NCBI RefSeq assembly: GCF_005280205.1
Contig: NZ_SUND01000019.1
Span: 41,170-105,169, forward strand
Length of the DNA: 64,000 nt
Source: Bacillus yapensis
GTDB taxonomy: Bacteria; Bacillota; Bacilli; Bacillales; Cytobacillaceae
Reading direction: 5' to 3'
The translations under genes were made by a program, and so were the position numbers. Every line of letters begins with the position of its first letter. Within the stretch, counting starts at the first letter, position 1. Shown here piece after piece: positions 30,585 to 40,200 of the stretch. Under the pieces are notes generated by a model that saw only the letters and a program-made list of their open reading frames with translations, had not been told where the DNA came from and did no database searches.

Positions 30585-30627
30585 AATAAGCCAAAAAGCG
30601 TACAAACGCATTTTGGCTATTTTTTTG
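30585..30627. terminator. Bidirectional terminator between yslB and lysC
   Basis: AAATAAGCCAAAAAGCGT / ACGCATTTTGGCTATTTTTTT inverted repeat between convergent genes. Confidence 0.88.
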
Positions 30628-30629
30628 CT

Positions 30630-31859
30630 CTATTGCTTCACAGCTGTACGAGCTAATTCAAAAGCTTGATGCAGGGCTTCTACAGCCTTGAGCATATTTT
30701 TTTCTTCAACTACAGTTGAGACCTTGATCTCAGATGTACTAACCATTTTCACTTCGATATCATTCGCTGCTAATACTTCAAACATCGTAGCAGCTACTCC
30801 TGGATTTGAAACCATGCCTGAGCCGACAATAGAAACTTTTGCTAAATCTTCCTCAAACTGAATATTTTCGTATTGGAGTACCTCTTTATGGTCAACAAAG
30901 ACCTGTAGCGTATCCTTAATGTCCTGGGATTGAATGGAAAAAGATACATCAGTTGTATTTTTATTTGTTGTACTTTGAATGATAATATCCACATTAATAT
31001 GATGTTTTGCCAACGTTGTAAAAATCGTAGACAGGCTCTTTAATGTATTCGAAAGTCCTAATACGGTTACTTTCGTGATTTCATCTTCAAAAGCAACTCC
31101 TCTAACAACTAAATTTTCTTCCATTCTGCCTTCCTCCTCAATAATCGTTCCTGATTCCTTTTCCATACTTGAGCGAACCTCTAGCGGGACTTGATAATTT
31201 TTTGCAAATTCAACAGCTCGTGGATGAAGTACGCCAGCCCCTAAATTAGCTAATTCAAGCATCTCGTCATATGAAATGCTTGATAATTTTCTCGCATCCT
31301 TTATATATCGAGGATCGGTTGTGAATACGCCTGTTACATCTGTATAAATATCACATTTATCCGCTTTTAGTGCTGCTGCTAGAGCAACTGCCGTTGTATC
31401 TGATCCCCCACGACCAAGCGTAACAATTTCACCATCGATTGTTGACCCTTGGAAGCCGGCTACTACAACGATTTTCCCTTCTTCAAGTTCTTTATTGACT
31501 CTGTTTGTATCAATATTTAGAATGCGTGCATTTCCAAAAACGGGCTCCGTTTCTATACCTGCTTGCCAACCCGTAAACGAAACCGCATCATACCCCTTAG
31601 TATGTAAAGCCATTGCTAATAAGGAAATCGTAATTTGCTCTCCTGTCGTAAGAAGCATATCCATTTCCCTTTTACTAGGTTGCTTTGATATCTCTTGTGC
31701 TAAAGAAACAAGCTGGTCCGTAGTTTTTCCCATTGCAGAAACGACTACCACTACGTTGTTGCCTCTGTTCTTTTCTTCAATGACACGAGTTGCGACATTC
31801 ATGATTCGTTCTGGACTTCCTACTGAAGTACCACCAAATTTTTGTACGATTAATCCCAC
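30630..31859 (-). CDS. lysC: Aspartokinase (lysine-type, LysC)
   Basis: LysC phosphorylates aspartate, the first step toward lysine, threonine and methionine. The N-terminal kinase motif is V-Q-K-F-G-G-T-S-V-G; two ACT regulatory domains form the C-terminus. The natural start is the GTG at 31859 (VGLIVQKFGG) with AGAAGGGAC before it; it gives 409 residues, the B. subtilis size. A longer open frame to 31949 would add a segment without homology. The gene is controlled by the lysine riboswitch upstream. In B. subtilis the same frame also yields a separate beta subunit from an internal start. Confidence 0.96.
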   Translation of the reverse strand: MGLIVQKFGGTSVGSPERIMNVATRVIEEKNRGNNVVVVVSAMGKTTDQLVSLAQEISKQPSKREMDMLLTTGEQITISLLAMALHTKGYDAVSFTGWQAGIETEPVFGNARILNIDTNRVNKELEEGKIVVVAGFQGSTIDGEIVTLGRGGSDTTAVALAAALKADKCDIYTDVTGVFTTDPRYIKDARKLSSISYDEMLELANLGAGVLHPRAVEFAKNYQVPLEVRSSMEKESGTIIEEEGRMEENLVVRGVAFEDEITKVTVLGLSNTLKSLSTIFTTLAKHHINVDIIIQSTTNKNTTDVSFSIQSQDIKDTLQVFVDHKEVLQYENIQFEEDLAKVSIVGSGMVSNPGVAATMFEVLAANDIEVKMVSTSEIKVSTVVEEKNMLKAVEALHQAFELARTAVKQ

Positions 31860-32008
31860 TTTTGTCCCTTCTTTCTTCTCCCCTAGAATCTTTTTTGCTT
31901 TTCTCATAGTCTTTACAAAAAGTGACTTTTCACATAAAGAAAAAATCATTTTGCACTTATGAAAGCTTTTTTCTCATTGAGAATAGTACTTTCTCTCCAA
32001 AAGAAGAC

Positions 32009-32262
32009 AATAAAAAAAGCAATGAGATTCTATCTCATTGCTGCGTAATATAACGTAAAAAAAGAAATTGTACGTTCGCACCAAAAGATAGCTCTCCAAG
32101 ACATAACATCTTGACAATCCTGCATTTATTCAATACAGAACCAGCTTAGAAAGATATGAGTCTTTCTTCACTTCGGCGGTCCATCCCTTTCAAAGCCCCT
32201 CACAGAAACTCATCTTTCTCCGAGCTTTTACTCTTAATGTCCGCACCTCTATCTTCACTTTA
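32009..32262 (-). promoter_or_regulatory. Lysine riboswitch (L box) of lysC
   Basis: On the minus strand the leader begins AGATAGAGGTGCGGAC and contains the L-box words GGGATGGACCGCCGAAG, CTGGTTCTGTATTG and TTGGAGAGCTATCT. It ends in a terminator, AGCAATGAGATAGAATCTCATTGCT plus a T tract, at 32012-32045. Lysine binding should stabilise the aptamer and end transcription before lysC. Confidence 0.93.
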
Positions 32263-32297
32263 ATTAAGTAAAGTGATAGCGTTATGAAATTGTTCTC

Positions 32298-32326
32298 ATT
32301 ATAGCATAGCCATTTTTTGAAAACAA
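32298..32326 (-). promoter_or_regulatory. Promoter of lysC
   Basis: TTGTTT, 17-bp spacer, and TGC-TATAAT (extended -10) on the minus strand, 36 bp before the L box. Confidence 0.75.
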
Positions 32327-32328
32327 TG

Positions 32329-34101
32329 TTATTCTTGCAATTTTCTAAACAATAACTCGGCTGTATTCGGTGGAATTCCTAAGTCTCGGAATTCTTGAAG
32401 AGACGCCTCTTTCATTTTTTTGACCGAGCCAAAAGCTTTTAATAGCTGTTTCTTTCGCTTTTCACCGATTCCTGGAATGTCATCCAAAATCGATTGAAAA
32501 GCAGTCTTCCCTCGCAATTGACGATGGAATGTAATGGCAAAGCGATGGACTTCATCCTGAATCCTTTGAAGCAGGTAAAATTCCTGACTATTTCTTGCCA
32601 GTGGAATCATTTCAAGAGGATTTCCAAATAATAGCTGAGATGTGCGATGCTTATCATCCTTCACTAAACCTGAAAGAGGAATATCAAGACCTAATTCATT
32701 TTCAAGAACATCTCGAACAGCCTCTACATGTCCTTTTCCCCCATCAATCATAATGAGATCTGGGAGGGGAAGAGCTTCCTTTAACGCTCTTGAATATCGT
32801 CTACGAACAACTTCACGCATCGAATCATAATCATCTGGTCCTGTCACCGTCTTAATTTTATATTTTCGATAGTCGCGCTTTGATGGCTTTCCATCAATAA
32901 ACACAACCATTGCAGATACAGGGTCAGTCCCTTGAATATTCGAATTATCAAATGCCTCAATGCGATGAGGCGTGGCAATACCCAGTTGAGCTCCTAACTG
33001 TTCCACAGCCTTAATCGTTCTTTGTTCATCTCGTTCAACTAATGAGAATTTTTCCTTTAGGGCAATCGTCGCATTTTTTTTCGCAAGCAGGAGCAAATCC
33101 TTTTTTTGGCCCCTCTTTGGTTGAATGATTTTAACGTTTAGAAGTGCATTAGCAAGTTGCTCATCGACTTTCTCTGGTAAAAGGATTTCTTTTGGCTTAA
33201 AATGGCTTGCTTGATCGTAAAAGCGGCCGAGAAATGTTAAAAACTCCTCTTCCGGCTCACTATAAATCGGAAACATTGAGACATCTCGTTCAATCAGTTT
33301 TCCTTGTCTCACGAAAAAGACCTGTACACACATCCAGCCTTTGTCCACAGCATAAGCAAATACATCTCGATCTGTGAAGTCAGTAGACGTCATCTTTTGC
33401 TTTTCCATCGTTGACTCGATATGTGCAATCTGGTCGCGAAACTCTTTCGCTCTTTCAAAATCCAACTCTTCAGAAGCCTTCAGCATTTTTTCTGTCAGCT
33501 CATTTTTGATCTCTTTATAGCCACCGTTTAAGAATTTTGTAATTTCCTCAACCATTTCCTGATAGGTCGCTTCTGGGACTTCATTCACACATGGAGCCAA
33601 ACATTGTCCCAAATGGTAATAAAGACATACTCGGTCAGGAAGAGTTGAGCATTTTCTTAAAGGATAAATACGGTCTAATAATTTTTTTGTTTCATTGGCT
33701 GCACCAACGTTTGGATAGGGACCGAAATACTTTCCTTTATCCTTTTTCACTTTTCGTGTTGTGATGAGACGCGGATGCCGTTCTGCCGTCAATTTTATAA
33801 AAGGATACGTTTTATCATCCTTCAGCATGACATTGTATTTCGGGTCATGCTTTTTAATCAGATTAAGTTCTAATAGCAATGCTTCAATATTGGAAGAAGT
33901 GACGATATATTCGAAGTCTTCGATTTCACTTACGAGTCTTTGTGTTTTTCCATCATGGGAACCCGTAAAGTAGGAACGCACACGATTCTTCAATACCTTC
34001 GCTTTTCCTACATAAATAATCGTTCCTTGTCGGTCCTTCATCAAGTAGCATCCAGGCTGATCAGGGAGTAGTGCTAATTTATTTTTAATTGTGTCATTCA
34101 T
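32329..34101 (-). CDS. uvrC: Excinuclease ABC subunit C
   Basis: UvrC makes both incisions in nucleotide excision repair. The 590 residues show the N-terminal GIY-YIG nuclease ([19 protein letters not shown]), a UvrB-binding UVR motif near 200-235 ([14 protein letters not shown]), the RNase H-like domain with D-N-S-N-I-Q-G-T-D, and C-terminal helix-hairpin-helix repeats ([20 protein letters not shown]). It ends just before the lysC promoter. Confidence 0.97.
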   Translation of the reverse strand: MNDTIKNKLALLPDQPGCYLMKDRQGTIIYVGKAKVLKNRVRSYFTGSHDGKTQRLVSEIEDFEYIVTSSNIEALLLELNLIKKHDPKYNVMLKDDKTYPFIKLTAERHPRLITTRKVKKDKGKYFGPYPNVGAANETKKLLDRIYPLRKCSTLPDRVCLYYHLGQCLAPCVNEVPEATYQEMVEEITKFLNGGYKEIKNELTEKMLKASEELDFERAKEFRDQIAHIESTMEKQKMTSTDFTDRDVFAYAVDKGWMCVQVFFVRQGKLIERDVSMFPIYSEPEEEFLTFLGRFYDQASHFKPKEILLPEKVDEQLANALLNVKIIQPKRGQKKDLLLLAKKNATIALKEKFSLVERDEQRTIKAVEQLGAQLGIATPHRIEAFDNSNIQGTDPVSAMVVFIDGKPSKRDYRKYKIKTVTGPDDYDSMREVVRRRYSRALKEALPLPDLIMIDGGKGHVEAVRDVLENELGLDIPLSGLVKDDKHRTSQLLFGNPLEMIPLARNSQEFYLLQRIQDEVHRFAITFHRQLRGKTAFQSILDDIPGIGEKRKKQLLKAFGSVKKMKEASLQEFRDLGIPPNTAELLFRKLQE

Positions 34102-34145
34102 CTTGATTTCCCCACCTACACGACTCTATTTATGTTAACTATAAC

Positions 34146-34183
34146 AAAAAAATCTCCTGACAACATCTTGTCAGGAGATTTTT
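34146..34183 (-). terminator. Terminator after trxA
   Basis: AAAAATCTCCTGACA / TGTCAGGAGATTTTTT inverted repeat 10 bp beyond the trxA stop. Confidence 0.9.
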
Positions 34184-34191
34184 CATACATT

Positions 34192-34506
34192 TTATAGATG
34201 TGAGTTTAAGCGCTCAGCTAATGCTTCTTTTGGTTGGAAGCCTACTACTTTGTCAACTACTTCTCCATCTTTGAATACAAGCAATGTAGGGATACTCATA
34301 ACACCAAATTTAGCTGCTGTTTCTTGGTTATCATCTACATCAAGCTTGACGATTTTTAACTTATCTCCAATTTCTGCATCCAATTCTTCAAGTACTGGAG
34401 CAATCATTTTACAAGGGCCACACCATGGTGCCCAGAAATCAGCTAAAACTACGCCAGAACCAGTTTCCGTATCGAAAGTTTGGTCAGTAACATTTGTAAT
34501 CGCCAT
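34192..34506 (-). CDS. trxA: Thioredoxin
   Basis: This 104-residue thioredoxin keeps cytoplasmic disulfides reduced and supplies ribonucleotide reductase. The redox motif is W-C-G-P-C-K (Cys29, Cys32), preceded by F-W-A-P, with the cis-proline in M-S-I-P-T-L. It lies between etfA and uvrC as in B. subtilis and has its own terminator. Confidence 0.98.
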   Translation of the reverse strand: MAITNVTDQTFDTETGSGVVLADFWAPWCGPCKMIAPVLEELDAEIGDKLKIVKLDVDDNQETAAKFGVMSIPTLLVFKDGEVVDKVVGFQPKEALAERLNSHL

Positions 34507-34685
34507 TGTTTTGCCTCCTAAAATAAACTAGCTATGGATAGGAAAATAAGCTTGAATCCTATATAGCCCAATATTGTAATTAAATACTAAGGTCAGTATA
34601 ACATCGATTATTACGCGATGCTAATAATTTGTTCGAAACTAATTTTCCCTGAAAAAAGGCTTCTATTCACAATATGAAAGGTCTC

Positions 34686-34720
34686 AAAAATAAAGAACGA
34701 GCGGATTTTGCCGCCCGTCC
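34686..34720 (-). terminator. Terminator after etfA
   Basis: GACGGGCGG / CCGCTCGTT(C) stem with a T-rich tail on the minus strand, 17 bp after etfA. Confidence 0.7.
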
Positions 34721-34736
34721 AATTTACATTCTCTTT

Positions 34737-35714
34737 TTATGCATTTACTTTCAATTTCTTAAACTCTTCTGTTAGCATTGGTACGACTTCAAAAAGATCA
34801 CCCACGATGCCGTAATCAGCTACGTTAAAGATATTCGCTTCTGGATCTTTATTAATCGCTACAATGACTTTGGAATTTGACATACCAGCTAAGTGCTGAA
34901 TTGCTCCAGAAATTCCGCAAGCAATGTAAAGGTCAGGCGTTACAACTTTACCTGTTTGACCAATCTGTAAAGAATAGTCACAATACTCAGCGTCACAAGC
35001 TCCACGGGAAGCGCCAACTGCTCCACCAAGTACTTGAGCAAGTTCTTTCAATGGCTCAAAGCCGTCCTCGCTCTTAACACCACGACCACCTGCTACAACC
35101 ACTTTTGCTTCTGAAAGGTCAACCCCTTCAGTTGCCTTACGTACCACTTCTTTAATAATCGTACGCAAGTCTTTAATATCAACAGAAAGTGTTGATACAT
35201 CGCCTGTTCTAGACTCATCTTTTTCTAACGGAGCAATATTGTTCGGACGAACAGTCGCGAAAATTAATCCATCGGTCACAATCTTTTTCTCAAAAGCTTT
35301 ACCTGAATAGATTGGACGAGTAAAGACGATATTGCCACCTTCAACTTCAATGGATGTTACATCAGAAATTAATCCAGAGCTTAATTTACCTGCAATCCTT
35401 GGAGACAAATCCTTTCCAAGAGAAGTGTGTCCAATTACTAACCCTTCTGGCTGTTCGGATTCAATTACCGCAAGTACACCTTGCGCATAGCCATCAGATG
35501 TATATTGGGCTAATTTATCATTTTCAACGACTACAACGCGATCAGCACCATTTTGAATTAATTCTACAGCTAAGCTACTGACAGAAGCGCCAAGTAGTAC
35601 CCCAACTACTTCTCCACCTTCAGCAATTGTTTTTGCTGCACCGACTGCTTCGTATGATACGTTACGTAATTGTCCATCACGGACTTCACCTAACACTAAT
35701 ACTTTTCTAGCCAT
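34737..35714 (-). CDS. etfA: Electron transfer flavoprotein alpha subunit
   Basis: EtfA holds FAD and takes electrons from acyl-CoA dehydrogenases. The C-terminal FAD domain is clear: VVAGGRGVKSEDGFEPLKEL, then G-A-V-G-A-S-R, the Q-I-G-Q-T-G-K loop and the G-I-S-G-A-I-Q-H segment. It has 325 residues. It is the last gene of the fadR-fadB-etfB-etfA cluster. Confidence 0.97.
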   Translation of the reverse strand: MARKVLVLGEVRDGQLRNVSYEAVGAAKTIAEGGEVVGVLLGASVSSLAVELIQNGADRVVVVENDKLAQYTSDGYAQGVLAVIESEQPEGLVIGHTSLGKDLSPRIAGKLSSGLISDVTSIEVEGGNIVFTRPIYSGKAFEKKIVTDGLIFATVRPNNIAPLEKDESRTGDVSTLSVDIKDLRTIIKEVVRKATEGVDLSEAKVVVAGGRGVKSEDGFEPLKELAQVLGGAVGASRGACDAEYCDYSLQIGQTGKVVTPDLYIACGISGAIQHLAGMSNSKVIVAINKDPEANIFNVADYGIVGDLFEVVPMLTEEFKKLKVNA

Positions 35715-35756
35715 TTCGATTCCCCCTGTGTGATATTTTCAAGTTTTCTCCCAGTC

Positions 35757-36530
35757 TTAAACTACTTTTGCTTCATTGTGAAGCAGGCTTACTAATTCTT
35801 TTACTTGATCAGCTAACTCTCCTTCAAGCACTTTTCCTGCTTGTTTTTGAGCTGGTAGGTAAATTTCAATTGTTTTTGTTTTGGCTTCCACGTCATCTTC
35901 TTCTAGATCTAGATCGTCTAGCTCTAATTCATCAAGCGGTTTCTTTTTCGCCTTCATGATTCCTGGTAAAGATGGATAGCGTGGTTCATTCAAACCTTGT
36001 TGAGCTGTAACAAGTAAAGGCAAGCTAGTTTCAATTACTTCAGAGTCACCTTCAACATCACGAACAACAGTTACTGTTGAACCATTGATTTCTAGATTCG
36101 TAATGGTCGTTACATATGGAATATTCAATAGCTCAGCAACACGTGGACCAACTTGACCAGAACCACCGTCGATAGCTACGTTTCCTCCAATAATTAAATC
36201 AGCGTCTTTATCCTTTAAATATTCAGCTAAAATTTTTGCAGTTGTAAATTGGTCACTATATTCAAGGTCATCTTCTGTATTGATTAAGACTGCCTTATCT
36301 GCTCCCATTGCAAGTGCTGTACGAAGTTGCTTTTCTGCTTCTTCGCTTCCTACTGTAATAACGGTAACTTCTCCACCTTGGGCATCGCGAACTTGTATCG
36401 CCTCTTCAATTGCATATTCATCGTAAGGATTGATGATGAACTCTGCACCATCCTCGTTAATCTTTCCGCCAGAAATTGAGATCTTCTCTTCCGTATCAAA
36501 TGTTCTTTTCATTAATACAAAGATGTTCAT
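35757..36530 (-). CDS. etfB: Electron transfer flavoprotein beta subunit
   Basis: EtfB is the partner of EtfA and binds AMP structurally. The 257 residues begin MNIFVLMKRTFDTEEKI and contain N-P-Y-D-E-Y-A-I-E-E-A and the A-I-D-G-G-S-G-Q-V-G-P motif near residue 125. It is followed by etfA after 42 bp. Together they deliver beta-oxidation electrons to the menaquinone pool. Confidence 0.97.
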   Translation of the reverse strand: MNIFVLMKRTFDTEEKISISGGKINEDGAEFIINPYDEYAIEEAIQVRDAQGGEVTVITVGSEEAEKQLRTALAMGADKAVLINTEDDLEYSDQFTTAKILAEYLKDKDADLIIGGNVAIDGGSGQVGPRVAELLNIPYVTTITNLEINGSTVTVVRDVEGDSEVIETSLPLLVTAQQGLNEPRYPSLPGIMKAKKKPLDELELDDLDLEEDDVEAKTKTIEIYLPAQKQAGKVLEGELADQVKELVSLLHNEAKVV

Positions 36531-36668
36531 GTTTTTTCCCTCCTAATATTTTTCAAAATCAATCTTTTGCTAAGGGTACTCATTACAAATGCAATGCAGA
36601 ACCCGAAAATATGTTAAAGAGACTTGCTAGATACAAGCTCCTAAACTCAAATGAATGTTAACGCTATC

Positions 36669-36708
36669 AATTTTCGGAAAATTTAAAGGGATTATCTCCC
36701 TTTAAATT
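36669..36708. other. CodY-like word and hairpin between fadB and etfB
   Basis: AATTTTCGGAAAATT (36669-36683) differs from the CodY consensus AATTTTCWGAAAATT only at the central W. It overlaps a 12-bp stem, AATTTAAAGGGA / TCCCTTTAAATT (36680-36708), whose loop holds the fadB stop codon. The region may act as a partial terminator, a regulatory site, or both. The remaining 36531-36668 interval holds no gene. Confidence 0.45.
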
Positions 36709-37465
36709 GCGGTTCTCTTTTTTCAATAAAAGCTGAGATCCCTTCCTTTGCATCCTTAGAGGCAAAAACCTCACCAAATAGTTGGGCTTCTTTTTCTACG
36801 CCACTATGAAACTCTCTTGTTTTTCCATAGTTTAATAGCTCAATAGCAGCCTTGAGAGCAGCAGGGCTCTTCTTCGCAATCTTTTTCGCCATTGCATAGG
36901 CATTATCCAATAATTCTTCTTCTGGATAAGCATGATTAGCAAGTCCATACTGTACGGCTTCAGTACCTAAAATGGGGTCACTGGTAAATAACATTTCTGC
37001 CGCTCTTGCAACACCCACATAACGTGGTAGTCTCTGGGTACCTGCAAATCCTGGAATAAGCCCTAGCTGTAATTCAGGCAATCCTAGCTTCGCCTTTTCA
37101 GTTACAAGTCTAAAGTGGCATGCCATTGCAAGCTCTAATCCGCCACCTAGTGCAGCTCCGTGAATAGCTGCGATAACAGGCTTCGGAAAATTTTCAATTC
37201 GCTCAAATAAGTCTTGACCGTTCCGACCTAAATTTGCAAAAGCATCGCCTGTCTGAACCTCTGTGAATTCTTTAATATCGGCTCCAGCTGAGAAGAATCT
37301 CCCTTCTCCATGAATGAGAACAACGCGTATTTCGTTGTTCGGCTCAATTTCATCAAGAACACCCGTAAGTTCCTTGATTAAGCCTGAAGATAAAGCATTT
37401 GCTGGTGGGCGATTAATGGTAATCGTTGCAATTCTATCTTCGTAAGACCAATTTAAGTATTCCAC
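36692..37465 (-). CDS. fadB: Enoyl-CoA hydratase
   Basis: This crotonase-family enzyme hydrates trans-2-enoyl-CoA in beta-oxidation (B. subtilis fadB/ysiB). The oxyanion blocks are F-S-A-G-A-D-I-K-E-F and G-A-A-L-G-G-G-L-E-L-A-M-A-C; the two catalytic Glu positions are in G-G-G-L-E and L-P-E-L-Q-L-G. It has 257 residues and lies 15 bp behind fadR, so both are under FadR control. Confidence 0.93.
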   Translation of the reverse strand: MEYLNWSYEDRIATITINRPPANALSSGLIKELTGVLDEIEPNNEIRVVLIHGEGRFFSAGADIKEFTEVQTGDAFANLGRNGQDLFERIENFPKPVIAAIHGAALGGGLELAMACHFRLVTEKAKLGLPELQLGLIPGFAGTQRLPRYVGVARAAEMLFTSDPILGTEAVQYGLANHAYPEEELLDNAYAMAKKIAKKSPAALKAAIELLNYGKTREFHSGVEKEAQLFGEVFASKDAKEGISAFIEKREPQFKGR

Positions 37466-37480
37466 TTAAATTCCTCCTTT

Positions 37481-38065
37481 TTATTTCGTGCTACATCCAT
37501 GTAAGAGCAATTTATGAACCGGAGCTGCTAATGCCTGTAAGTCATATTTTAAATCACTCATGACCCAAGTTGTCGCTGTTTCATCCATCGTACCGAAAAT
37601 CATTTGTCGAGCTAGTCGAACATTTAAATCACTAGCAAATTCTCCACTTTCCATACCCTCGATTAAAATTTGGTCAATCACCTTTAAGTACCCTTTAAGT
37701 ACATTATTAATTCTTAAACGAAGTTCCTTATTGGATTGTCTTAATTCTAATTGAGTCACGATAGCTAGTTGTGGATCTTCTGAAAGGATTTTAAAGTGGG
37801 TTTCGACCATCTTTAATAACTTCTCTGCCGCAACTTGTTTTCCTGCTATCTTTTCTTCAATTTTTTCTACAAAATTACCCATTTTTTCTTGAAAAAGAGA
37901 GATGAGAATATCCTCTTTATTCTTGAAATATAAATAAATGGTTCCGTCTGCAACTCCTGCCTGTTTGGCTATTTTTGATACCTGTGCTTGGTGGTAGCCA
38001 TTTTCAGCAATCACAATCACGGCCGCATCAATAATTTGCATATACTTTGGTCTGTCTTTTTTCAA
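37481..38065 (-). CDS. fadR: TetR-family repressor of fatty-acid degradation, FadR
   Basis: FadR (YsiA) represses fad genes and is released by long-chain acyl-CoA. The N-terminal TetR HTH reads IIDAAVIVIAENGYHQAQVS and K-Q-A-G-V-A-D-G-T-I-Y-L-Y-F-K-N-K-E-D. The 194 residues match the B. subtilis protein. It is the first gene of fadR-fadB-etfB-etfA, with a FadR box about 100 bp upstream, indicating autoregulation. Confidence 0.95.
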   Translation of the reverse strand: MKKDRPKYMQIIDAAVIVIAENGYHQAQVSKIAKQAGVADGTIYLYFKNKEDILISLFQEKMGNFVEKIEEKIAGKQVAAEKLLKMVETHFKILSEDPQLAIVTQLELRQSNKELRLRINNVLKGYLKVIDQILIEGMESGEFASDLNVRLARQMIFGTMDETATTWVMSDLKYDLQALAAPVHKLLLHGCSTK

Positions 38066-38162
38066 TCAACTTACTCCTTCCAAAAAACCTCTAAGCAAAC
38101 ATCTATGTTAAACGTACTATTCCATTTTACTAAAATAATTCCAGAAATAAAAAATAAAATTA

Positions 38163-38180
38163 TGAATGAATGGTCATTCA
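38163..38180. promoter_or_regulatory. FadR operator upstream of fadR
   Basis: TGAATGAATGGTCATTCA matches TGAATGAMTANTCATTCA with one mismatch (G for the central A). Confidence 0.75.
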
Positions 38181-38281
38181 TAATTTTATGATAGTAGCCA
38201 ATTAATTGAATGTCAAGAAAATATGAATCCTTCTGAAAAAATTTGTGTACAAGCCTTACAGTTCAAAAAAAATAATTGGAT

Positions 38282-39982
38282 TTAAGCTTTTTTCTCTTCT
38301 TGTTCTAGTTTTTTCTTTTCTTCATCCACCAAAGTTCTTCTTAAAATTTTTCCAACAGCTGTCTTTGGCAATTCTTTTCTAAACTCATATATTCTTGGAG
38401 CTTTATAAGCTGCGAGTGATTTACGAGCAAATTCATTCAGCTCTTTCTCTGTTACAGTTGCTCCTTCTTTTAAAACAACATATGCTTTGACCGTTTCTCC
38501 CCGATACGGATCAGGTACACCAGCAACCACCACTTCGACAATATCTGGATGCTCATATAACACTTCTTCTATTTCACGAGGATAAATATTATAACCACCC
38601 GCAATGATCATATCCTTTTTCCGGTCCACAACATAGAAATATCCATCTTCATCCATATACCCTAAATCTCCTGTTAAAAGCCAACCATCTCGGAGGGTTT
38701 GAGCAGTTTCTTCAGGACGATTCCAATAGCCCTTCATCACTTGAGGTCCATTCACACATATTTCTCCCATTTCACCTGCTGGTAAACGTTCGCCGGTTTC
38801 TAAGGAAAATATCCCCGCATCTGTGTCTGGCCAAGGTACTCCAATACTGCCTTTCACACGTGGACGATCCCATAGAAAGTTTGCATGGGTAACAGGTGAA
38901 GACTCGGTTAATCCATAACCCTCTACTAACTTTCCTCCAGTCACCTCTTCAAATTTCTGTTGAACCTCCACTGGTAATGGAGCGGAGCCAGAAATACAAG
39001 AATCAATGGAAGAGAGATCATATTTGTGTAAGTCAGGATGATTTAACAAGCCAATATACATTGTTGGTGCCCCAGGAAACAATGTCGGGCGTTGCTTTTG
39101 AATGGTTTTAAGAGCAGTCTCCATATCAAACTTCGGAAGAAGAACCATTTTGTTTCCTTGCATGACTGAAAGGATTAGGACGGTTGTCATTCCATACACA
39201 TGGAAAAATGGCAGGAATCCGAGGACCACTTCTTCCCCTTTTTTACACTTATACAGCCAAGCCTCACACATCGCTGCATTAGAAACAAGATTTTTATGAG
39301 TTAGCATGACACCTTTCGGAAAACCAGTTGTTCCTCCGGTATATTGGAGTAATGCTAGGTCTTCTTCAAAATCAAATTCAAGCTCTTTCAATGTCTTTTC
39401 CGGTTGTTTTAGTATTTCAGTAAAAAGATGTTGATTCCCTTCATGTTTAACCTCAACTGAAAAACCATATTGCTTTTTCTGGATAAATGGATAGATTAAA
39501 TTTTTCGGGAATGGAAGATAGTTTTTGATAGCGGTTACAATAACGTGTTCTAAATCCGTTTGTGGCATCACCTTCATAATGCGTGGATAAAGAATATCTA
39601 GAGACACAATGATCTTTGTTCCCGAGTCTTGCATTTGATATTGAAGTTCTCGTTCTACATACAGTGGATTGGTTTGAACGACTATTCCACCTGCAAACAA
39701 TATTCCATAATAACTAATGACAGCTTGCGGACAGTTCGGCAGCATAATCGCTACTCGATCCCCTTTTTCTATCCCCAAATCCTGTAGATATGCTGCAAAC
39801 TTGAGCGACTGTTCGTAAACTTCCTTATAGCTTATTTCCTTACCCATAAAATGAATAGCAATCTTGCTGGGGAATTCTTCAGCTGTATTTTTCAAATAGT
39901 TTTGGACGGGTTCATCGGTGTAGGACAAGGTGTGTGGAATTTCTTCTGGATAGTGCTTGAGCCAAGGCTTCAGCTCTGACAT
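38282..39982 (-). CDS. lcfA: Long-chain fatty acid-CoA ligase
   Basis: LcfA activates fatty acids with ATP and CoA for beta-oxidation. The AMP-binding signature is Y-T-G-G-T-T-G-F-P-K-G-V-M-L-T-H; further blocks are GYGLTESSPVTH, W-L-L-T-G-D-L-G-Y and the catalytic Lys in P-K-T-A-V-G-K-I-L-R-R. I choose the ATG at 39982 (MSELKPWLKHYPEEIP), which follows AAAGGGGG; the longer frame from 40036 has no site and overlaps the promoter. Length 566 residues. It is upstream of fadR and separately promoted. Confidence 0.95.
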   Translation of the reverse strand: MSELKPWLKHYPEEIPHTLSYTDEPVQNYLKNTAEEFPSKIAIHFMGKEISYKEVYEQSLKFAAYLQDLGIEKGDRVAIMLPNCPQAVISYYGILFAGGIVVQTNPLYVERELQYQMQDSGTKIIVSLDILYPRIMKVMPQTDLEHVIVTAIKNYLPFPKNLIYPFIQKKQYGFSVEVKHEGNQHLFTEILKQPEKTLKELEFDFEEDLALLQYTGGTTGFPKGVMLTHKNLVSNAAMCEAWLYKCKKGEEVVLGFLPFFHVYGMTTVLILSVMQGNKMVLLPKFDMETALKTIQKQRPTLFPGAPTMYIGLLNHPDLHKYDLSSIDSCISGSAPLPVEVQQKFEEVTGGKLVEGYGLTESSPVTHANFLWDRPRVKGSIGVPWPDTDAGIFSLETGERLPAGEMGEICVNGPQVMKGYWNRPEETAQTLRDGWLLTGDLGYMDEDGYFYVVDRKKDMIIAGGYNIYPREIEEVLYEHPDIVEVVVAGVPDPYRGETVKAYVVLKEGATVTEKELNEFARKSLAAYKAPRIYEFRKELPKTAVGKILRRTLVDEEKKKLEQEEKKA

Positions 39983-40010
39983 ATTCGGGCCCCCTTTTCT
40001 TTTAAAATTT

Positions 40011-40070
40011 AGAACATTCGAATTGTTCTTTCTCAATTATAATATAGTATACATATTGTGACAATTCACA
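40011..40070 (-). promoter_or_regulatory. Promoter of lcfA with two palindromes
   Basis: TTGTCA (40059-40064), 17-bp spacer, TATAAT (40036-40041) on the minus strand. AGAACA-TTCGAAT-TGTTCT (40011-40029) covers the likely transcription start, and TGTGACAATTCACA (40057-40070) overlaps the -35. Neither matches the FadR consensus, so another regulator is possible. Confidence 0.65.
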
Positions 40071-40098
40071 TTTGTCCTAGGGGAAATGTCTAATCTCA

Positions 40099-40146
40099 AA
40101 AAAAGTGCCAAACCCTGCACTATACAACGTAAGGTTTGGCACTTTT
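40099..40146 (-). terminator. Terminator after the yshE-peptide transcript
   Basis: AAAGTGCCAAACC / GGTTTGGCACTTTTTTT inverted repeat on the minus strand. It ends the zapA-to-yshE direction and lies upstream of lcfA. Confidence 0.88.
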
Positions 40147-40200
40147 AACTCTATAATAATTCCTGATTAGCAAGTAAAAATATACTTAGAAACGGTTACC

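Noticed and set aside
31860..31949. Longer LysC N-terminus
   Set aside because: The residues are unlike any aspartokinase, and the GTG at 31859 has a good ribosome binding site and the normal N-terminus.
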